Origin: an uncultured Eubacteriales bacterium
Lineage (GTDB): Bacteria; Bacillota; Clostridia; Christensenellales; Pumilibacteraceae
Direction of reading: 5' to 3'
Length of the DNA stretch: 10,326 nt
NCBI GenBank assembly: GCA_900555875.1
Contig: USNB01000031.1
Coordinates: 1 to 10,326 of the forward strand
Below the pieces are notes generated by a model, which saw nothing but the letters and a program-made list of their open reading frames with translations, searched no databases and had not been told where the DNA came from. The first letter of the stretch is position 1; each line of letters begins with the position of its first letter. Position numbers and translations under genes: made by a program. Positions 6,191-10,326 of the stretch are shown here, in pieces.

Positions 6191-6219
6191 AGTATATCAT
6201 ACTCCCTGATACGTGTCAA
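6191..6219 (-). promoter_or_regulatory. Strong predicted promoter of the XRE regulator gene
   Basis: TTGACA (6214-6219) and TATACT (6191-6196) are spaced by 17 bp, nearly the full sigma-A consensus. The transcript would begin near 6184, about 36 nt before the TTG start. A small inverted repeat, AGTAT-3 nt-ATACT (6191-6203), overlaps the -10 box and could be an autoregulatory operator. Confidence 0.8.
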
Positions 6220-6246
6220 TCGTTCGCGTCAAGCCCGAACGACACG

Positions 6247-6277
6247 GAAAAAGGCTCCGTTTATCGGAACCTTTTCG
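6247..6277 (-). terminator. Intrinsic terminator at the end of the pyrimidine operon
   Basis: Minus-strand hairpin with arms 6265-6275 and 6249-6259 (11 bp including one G-U pair) around a 5-nt loop, followed by a T run. It lies about 42 bp after the stop of the small membrane protein and before the regulator's promoter, so it isolates the pyr operon from the accessory genes. Confidence 0.8.
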
Positions 6278-6318
6278 AATACATATCCGTTGTTAATTTA
6301 TAACGGCTCGATCTGCGA

Positions 6319-6627
6319 TCATATCACGAACAGCGCCTTGAGGACCACGCCGGTCACGGACAGGGCAAACACAACGCTCATCACGATCGCGATCATCAGC
6401 GAATTACGGAATTCCGGCGTGCCTTTGGGCGAACGTGCGAGCATTACGAAGCGACGCGCCGCAACGCCCGCGGCTCCCGCGGCAAACAAAGCAAATCCGA
6501 TCATCCCCACTGCGGGAGGCTCGACGAACAATCCGACTATCAGCACGACCGCCGCGGCGATAAGCAGTATATCGCACACATGTCCCCATCCGAAATGAGA
6601 GAAATATCCGCTGCCCTTTTCTTTCAT
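6319..6627 (-). CDS. Small three-helix membrane protein of unknown function
   Basis: This 102-residue protein starts at ATG 6627 with GGAGG 5 nt before it. Three hydrophobic segments are visible: about 18-34, 38-57 and 76-98. A basic loop, RRFVMLARSPKGTPEFR, lies between the second and third, which predicts that the loop faces the cytoplasm. No catalytic or transporter motif is seen. It follows pyrE by only 16 bp, with the start signal overlapping that short gap, and precedes the terminator, so it should be co-transcribed with the pyr genes. It does not resemble the uracil permease (UraA/PyrP), which is about four times longer. Its place may be accidental or may reflect a membrane function linked to pyrimidine synthesis. 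Confidence 0.8.
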   Translation of the reverse strand: MKEKGSGYFSHFGWGHVCDILLIAAAVVLIVGLFVEPPAVGMIGFALFAAGAAGVAARRFVMLARSPKGTPEFRNSLMIAIVMSVVFALSVTGVVLKALFVI

Positions 6628-6643
6628 ACTTTCCTCCGTGCCG

Positions 6644-7222
6644 TTATTTTACGCCGCGGCTGCCCGGCTTATACGGTGCGGGCGCTCCCGACTTGCAAAG
6701 CGGGCACTCGTCCGGTTCCCAGCTCGTCACTTCCATGGAGAGGAGCGGCACATAAGGCACGTCGAACTCTACCTTGCCGTTGGAGCGATCGACCACGCTC
6801 GCACATGCGACTACATCGGCGCCGTGCGCACGGCAAAGCGCGATGACCTCTTTAACGCTACCGCCCGTCGTGACTACGTCTTCGGCAACGATCACTCGGC
6901 TGCCTTTTTCGAGAGCGAAACCGCGACGGAACGTCATCTCTCCGTTCTCGCGCTCTGCGAATATATCAGTCACTCCCATCGCGCGGGCAAGCTCGTAACC
7001 GAGTATGATACCGCCGACAGCAGGAGAAACGATCATGTCCGGCTTGTACGGAGCAAGCTTTTCGGCAAGCGCCGCCGCGATCTTTTCCGCTTCCTTCGGA
7101 TGCACGAACAGTTTCGCGCTCTGCATATAGGTATCCGAATGTCTTCCGCTGGTGAGCAGGAAATGTCCTTTGAGCACTCCGCCCGTTCTTTCGTATGCGC
7201 TAAGCACTTCTTTGTCTGTCAT
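6644..7222 (-). CDS. pyrE: Orotate phosphoribosyltransferase
   Basis: PyrE joins orotate and PRPP to form orotidine 5'-monophosphate, the fifth step of UMP synthesis, in the cytoplasm. The 192-residue length fits the bacterial family. The PRPP-binding loop is VIVAEDVVTTGGS at 110-122. The flexible catalytic loop lies near ERENGEMTFRRGF (90-102), and the N-terminal SGRHSD matches the usual substrate-binding SG.xS.xY region (25-32, ending in TY). A C-terminal CPLC pair (173-176) is a frequent feature of this subgroup. ATG 7222 is preceded by AAGGAG at 8 nt. It follows pyrD by 12 bp. Confidence 0.96.
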   Translation of the reverse strand: MTDKEVLSAYERTGGVLKGHFLLTSGRHSDTYMQSAKLFVHPKEAEKIAAALAEKLAPYKPDMIVSPAVGGIILGYELARAMGVTDIFAERENGEMTFRRGFALEKGSRVIVAEDVVTTGGSVKEVIALCRAHGADVVACASVVDRSNGKVEFDVPYVPLLSMEVTSWEPDECPLCKSGAPAPYKPGSRGVK

Positions 7223-7234
7223 AGTATTATCTCC

Positions 7235-8140
7235 TTAATCCTCAAGAGCGCCTTTAAGCTCGTTTATGTCATTTATTCCGTACTTCGCCATCTCGCGTTC
7301 CAACCCGTCGACTATATTAAGGGACGCGAGAGGATCGCACATATTGGCGGTACCCACTTCCACAGCAGTCGCTCCGCACAGTATGAACTCCAGTACGTCG
7401 CGCGCGACCGTGATCCCGCCTATTCCTATCACGGGCAGCTTCACCGCCTTATATACCTGCCTTACCATGCGCAGCGCCACGGGTTTGACGCACGGTCCGC
7501 TCAATCCTCCCGTTACGTTGCCGAGCACGGGACAGCGCGACGCAAGGTCGACCGCCATGCCCGTTATGGTGTTTATCAGCGAGATCGCGTCTGCTCCGCC
7601 CTGCTCCGCCGCGCGTGCATTGTCCGCGATATCGGCAACGTTCGGGCTTAATTTCACGATGAGCGGTTTTTTGCAATGCTTTTTCGCCGCAGCCGTGACC
7701 TCTTCCACGCTCTTAGGAAGAACGCCGAAAGCCATACCGCCGCTCTTTACGTTGGGACAACTGATATTCAGCTCGATCATATCCACGTCCGTGTCGGACA
7801 GTCTTTCCGCAATACGCTCATAGTCGGACAATACCGATCCCGCCGCATTCGCGATCACGGCGCAGCCGAGAGTGCGCATATACGGCAGCTCATCGGCTAT
7901 GAACGCCTCTACGCCGGGGTTTTGCAATCCCACGCAGTTTAGAATGCCGCTCGCCGTTTCGGCTATACGCACGCCGTCGTTGCCCTCGCGCGGCTCGAGC
8001 GTAAGTCCTTTGCCGACTATGCCGCCCAGCCTGCCGACGTCGTAAAATTCCGAATATTCCCTGCCGAAGCCGAACGTTCCCGAAGCAGTGAGCACCGGAT
8101 TCTTAAGCGTAACGCCGCATAACTCCACAGCCGTCCTCAC
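7235..8140 (-). CDS. pyrD: Dihydroorotate dehydrogenase, class 1B catalytic subunit
   Basis: This FMN enzyme oxidises dihydroorotate to orotate. The class 1B form works with PyrK and passes electrons to NAD+. The length (301 residues) and motifs fit: KGLTLEPREGN (44-54), LQNPG (72-76), the catalytic cysteine Cys128 in NISCPNVKSGG, Lys163, GGLSGPCVKPVAL (211-223), and the FMN phosphate region GIGGI (239-243). The start is GTG at 8140, overlapping the pyrK stop by 4 bp (GTGA), with AGGTGG upstream, so the two subunits are translationally coupled. Cys rather than Ser as catalytic base marks class 1, not the membrane-bound class 2. Confidence 0.96.
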   Translation of the reverse strand: MRTAVELCGVTLKNPVLTASGTFGFGREYSEFYDVGRLGGIVGKGLTLEPREGNDGVRIAETASGILNCVGLQNPGVEAFIADELPYMRTLGCAVIANAAGSVLSDYERIAERLSDTDVDMIELNISCPNVKSGGMAFGVLPKSVEEVTAAAKKHCKKPLIVKLSPNVADIADNARAAEQGGADAISLINTITGMAVDLASRCPVLGNVTGGLSGPCVKPVALRMVRQVYKAVKLPVIGIGGITVARDVLEFILCGATAVEVGTANMCDPLASLNIVDGLEREMAKYGINDINELKGALED

Positions 8141-8886
8141 AATTCCACCTCCGTCGAAAGGAATACGGGGCCGTCCTTGCAGACCCGTTTATTATGTCCG
8201 CCGGCTTTGCAGGTACACGTCAGGCATGCTCCCACGCCGCATCCCATGCGCTGTTCGAGCGAAAGATACGTCCTTATCGAACGCGCCTCTCCCAATTTCT
8301 TCACCGCACGCATGAGCGGAGTCGGTCCGCAGCAAAGTATAACGTCGGGCGTGAATCCGTCCGCGATATCAGCCTCGAGCGCCGCGGTCGGGAAACCGCC
8401 GAAGCCCTCGCTGCCGTCGTCCGTGCATACCGTGCACTCGCCCGTTTCCGAAAACAATGCGGAAAGCATTATACGTTCCGCAGTCGCGAAACCGTTGTAT
8501 ATCCTCACTTCTGCCCCGGCGGTCTTACATGCTTTTGCGGCAGACAGCAAAGGAGCGACTCCGAAACCGCCTCCGACTACCGCCACCCTGCCGTCCGCGA
8601 CCGGGAAGCCGTTACCCAGAGGCATGAGCACCCGAAGCTCGTCGCCGTAGCGCATGCGTGTGAGCGCTTTCGTCCCCTCGCCTTTTACCTGATAAAGAAA
8701 CGCGCACCAATGTTCGTCCGCGTCCACGATACCGAATGGACGACGGAGGATACGCTCGCCGGGAGGAGTCGTGACCATCGCGAACTGTCCGGGACGAAAA
8801 GACGGGATATCGCCCTCCACGGACATGATATACGCTCCGTCATACAGCTTTTCGTTCGCCGTGACTCTTACGGGAATATCTTTCAT
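8137..8886 (-). CDS. pyrK: Dihydroorotate dehydrogenase electron-transfer subunit
   Basis: PyrK carries FAD and a [2Fe-2S] cluster and moves electrons from the FMN of PyrD to NAD+. The 249-residue protein shows the FAD-binding RRPFGI (48-53), a nucleotide-binding VAVVGGGFGVAPLL (101-114), CCGPTPLM (185-192), and the cluster cysteines C216-x4-C221-x2-C224-x11-C236. The start ATG at 8886 overlaps the pyrF stop as ATGA, and the stop overlaps the pyrD start, so the three genes are tightly coupled. Confidence 0.95.
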   Translation of the reverse strand: MKDIPVRVTANEKLYDGAYIMSVEGDIPSFRPGQFAMVTTPPGERILRRPFGIVDADEHWCAFLYQVKGEGTKALTRMRYGDELRVLMPLGNGFPVADGRVAVVGGGFGVAPLLSAAKACKTAGAEVRIYNGFATAERIMLSALFSETGECTVCTDDGSEGFGGFPTAALEADIADGFTPDVILCCGPTPLMRAVKKLGEARSIRTYLSLEQRMGCGVGACLTCTCKAGGHNKRVCKDGPVFLSTEVEL

Positions 8887-9764
8887 ACGACCTTTTTCCT
8901 TTCAAGCGCCGCCGCAAGATCTTCGCGCATATCCACGCATGCGGCGTAAGCCGCTTCGTCGAATCTCATGCCCTTATAGGTCTCAGAACGGTATGCGCAT
9001 ATGATGCCGCGGCTGGAATTGACTATCCCTCCCGTACCGTCGGACGAGAATCCTGCTACAGCGCCGTCCGCTCCTCCGCCCTGCGCTCCGTAACCGGGCA
9101 CGAGGAAAAAGGTATGCGGGAGCATCTCGCGCAGGCGAACTGCCTGCTCGGGATACGTTGCCCCGACGACTGCGCCCACATTGGACCAGCCGCAGGCTCC
9201 TATGCAGGAAGCGCCCCACCCGTCCACGAGCTTTGCCATCTGTTCGTATACGGTGAGACCGTTATCCAGCTTCATATCCTGCAGCTCTCCGCCCGAAGGA
9301 TTGGACGTCTTGACGAGAGCGAATATCCCCTTGTCCGGGCTGCCGATAAACGGCGCGATACCGTCCGTTCCGAGATAGCCGTTGACGGTCAGGAAATCGC
9401 AGTCGAAATCGCCTCCGCCGAAGAATGCCGAAGCATACTGTTTTGCCGTTGCTCCGATATCGTTGCGCTTTGCATCCGCTATGACGACCATACCCGCTTC
9501 GCGGGCAGCTTTACAGGTATCCGAAAACGCCTTCATCCCCGGGATACCCATCGCCTCGTAATAAGCTATCTGAACCTTTACTGCGGGGACTATTTCCTTT
9601 ATCTTCTCTATTATCGCACGGTTGAAATCCGTGACCGCAGCGGCGAGCGAAGGCAAATCGTCGTATGCGCCGCGATCCGGAAGATAATCCGCAGAGGTGT
9701 CGAGTCCGACGACCGACGGATTGCCCGTTTTCTTTATCTTATCGCAAAGTATATCCGTTATCAT
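8883..9764 (-). CDS. pyrF: Orotidine 5'-phosphate decarboxylase, type 2
   Basis: PyrF removes CO2 from OMP to give UMP, the last step of the pathway. The 293-residue length and sequence fit the longer type 2 family (mycobacterial/clostridial) rather than the usual 230-residue form. The catalytic Asp/Lys network is visible in IADAKRNDIGATA (95-107). Other motifs are GLDTS (20-24), VPGYGAQGG (222-230) and NSSRGI (249-254), where the Arg binds the phosphate. ATG 9764 has AGGAGA 5-6 nt upstream. It lies 10 bp after pyrC. Confidence 0.95.
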   Translation of the reverse strand: MITDILCDKIKKTGNPSVVGLDTSADYLPDRGAYDDLPSLAAAVTDFNRAIIEKIKEIVPAVKVQIAYYEAMGIPGMKAFSDTCKAAREAGMVVIADAKRNDIGATAKQYASAFFGGGDFDCDFLTVNGYLGTDGIAPFIGSPDKGIFALVKTSNPSGGELQDMKLDNGLTVYEQMAKLVDGWGASCIGACGWSNVGAVVGATYPEQAVRLREMLPHTFFLVPGYGAQGGGADGAVAGFSSDGTGGIVNSSRGIICAYRSETYKGMRFDEAAYAACVDMREDLAAALERKKVV

Positions 9765-9774
9765 ACGTTCTCCT

Positions 9775-10326
9775 TCAGCACTTGATCTCGCCGCCGATTA
9801 TCGTGTGCACTACTTTTCCTTTGAGCAGCCAGCCGTCGTACAGACAGTTGGCGCTCTTGCCGTGCAGCTCGTCGGCGCGCACGGTCCACTCGCATGCGGG
9901 ATCGAATATGACGAGATCCGCCATGGCTCCCGGCTTTACATATACGACGGGCAGTCCGAGCAGCTTCGCCGGAGTATGGCTCATGATCCTGACCAGTCTG
10001 AGCATGTCTATGCTGCCGGACTCGACGAGATAAGTATACGCCAAAGGCAGCGCCGTCTCAAAACCCACCGTACCGAAAGGCGCAAGATCGAACTCACGCG
10101 TTTTTTCCTCTGCGGTATGCGGAGCATGATCGGTCGCTATAACGTCTATCGTGCCGTCGCAAATACCGTCTATTATGGCTTCGCAGTCGGATTGCTCCCG
10201 CAGAGGCGGATTTATCTTTGCATTGGTATTGTAAGAAAGTATCTCCTCGTCGGTCGCGCTGAAATAGTGAGGACACGTCTCGCATGTTACCTTCACGTTA
10301 CGCGCTTTGGCATCGCGTATCAGCTC
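9775..10326 (-). CDS. pyrC: Dihydroorotase, C-terminal part (5' end outside window)
   Basis: The frame is open to the window edge, giving 183 residues of the C-terminal half. The full enzyme has about 420-430. It closes carbamoyl-aspartate to dihydroorotate using zinc. Visible motifs are VTCETCPHYF with the metal-ligand His, NAKINPPLRE, the catalytic Asp in ATDHAPH, and the GTVGFETALPL loop, followed by the TPAKLLGL and ADLVIFDP region common to amidohydrolases. The reading frame continues upstream of an internal GTG at 10296, as ELIRDAKARN, so that GTG is not the start. It is the first visible gene of the pyr operon. Confidence 0.93.
   Translation of the reverse strand, partial: ELIRDAKARNVKVTCETCPHYFSATDEEILSYNTNAKINPPLREQSDCEAIIDGICDGTIDVIATDHAPHTAEEKTREFDLAPFGTVGFETALPLAYTYLVESGSIDMLRLVRIMSHTPAKLLGLPVVYVKPGAMADLVIFDPACEWTVRADELHGKSANCLYDGWLLKGKVVHTIIGGEIKC

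Noticed and set aside
6638..7651. Plus-strand open frame of 337 codons
   Set aside because: It lies antisense to pyrE and pyrD, which have complete family motifs. Its predicted protein is rich in Arg and His with no recognisable domain, as expected for a shadow frame in GC-richer DNA.
8194..8949. Plus-strand open frame of 251 codons
   Set aside because: It is antisense to pyrK, whose FAD and [2Fe-2S] motifs are clear. The product looks random.
9775..10296. Start of pyrC at the GTG at 10296
   Set aside because: The frame continues to the window edge with residues typical of the internal part of dihydroorotase, so the true start is outside the window.

Overview
The window reads as chromosomal DNA of a low-to-mid GC Gram-positive bacterium of the Clostridia type. 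The signs are AAGGAGG-like ribosome binding sites, TTG and GTG starts, lipoprotein and secretion signals, BspA-like/InlB-type surface modules, and a class 1B dihydroorotate dehydrogenase (PyrD plus PyrK) inside a pyr operon. This assignment is an inference from gene content; no marker gene fixes the species. Every gene I support is on the minus strand, so transcription runs from high to low coordinates.

Right part (about 10326 down to 6250): the 3' part of the de novo pyrimidine operon, in transcription order pyrC (cut by the window edge), pyrF, pyrK, pyrD, pyrE, then a small three-helix membrane protein of unknown role. Gaps are tiny or overlaps of 4 bp, and a hairpin terminator at about 6247-6277 closes the unit. 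Together these enzymes cover dihydroorotase, dihydroorotate oxidation, orotate phosphoribosylation and OMP decarboxylation, giving UMP.

Middle part (6219 down to 4750): a regulator with an XRE-type DNA-binding domain and two C-terminal membrane helices, preceded by a near-consensus promoter (TTGACA-17-TATACT). Next comes a short secreted protein of unknown family, then a strong hairpin terminator (4867-4900).

Left part (4750 down to 1): a second promoter (TTGCCA-17-TATAAT), a leader of about 236 nt holding several mini-ORFs, then a probable operon of three exported proteins. These are a lipoprotein-like protein with BspA-like leucine-rich motifs and an InlB-type B-repeat, a lipoprotein with a short collagen-like segment, and a subtilisin-family protease. 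The protease carries about 115-residue tandem modules and ends in a Hint (hedgehog/intein) domain that the left window edge truncates. It is open from 2905 to position 1 without a stop.

The most notable non-coding signal is a pair of operator-like arrays built on GTTACAT / ATGTTACAT, with units 10-12 bp apart. One array (4 units) lies just upstream of the promoter of the small secreted protein; the other (7 direct units and one inverted) lies just upstream of the promoter of the surface-protein operon. In both, the first unit begins 34-35 bp upstream of the -10 box. This suggests one regulator controls both units, and the adjacent membrane-tethered XRE protein is the nearest candidate. The whole 6.2 kb may therefore be a self-contained envelope-sensing and surface-protease cassette; that is a hypothesis drawn from layout, not a demonstrated system.
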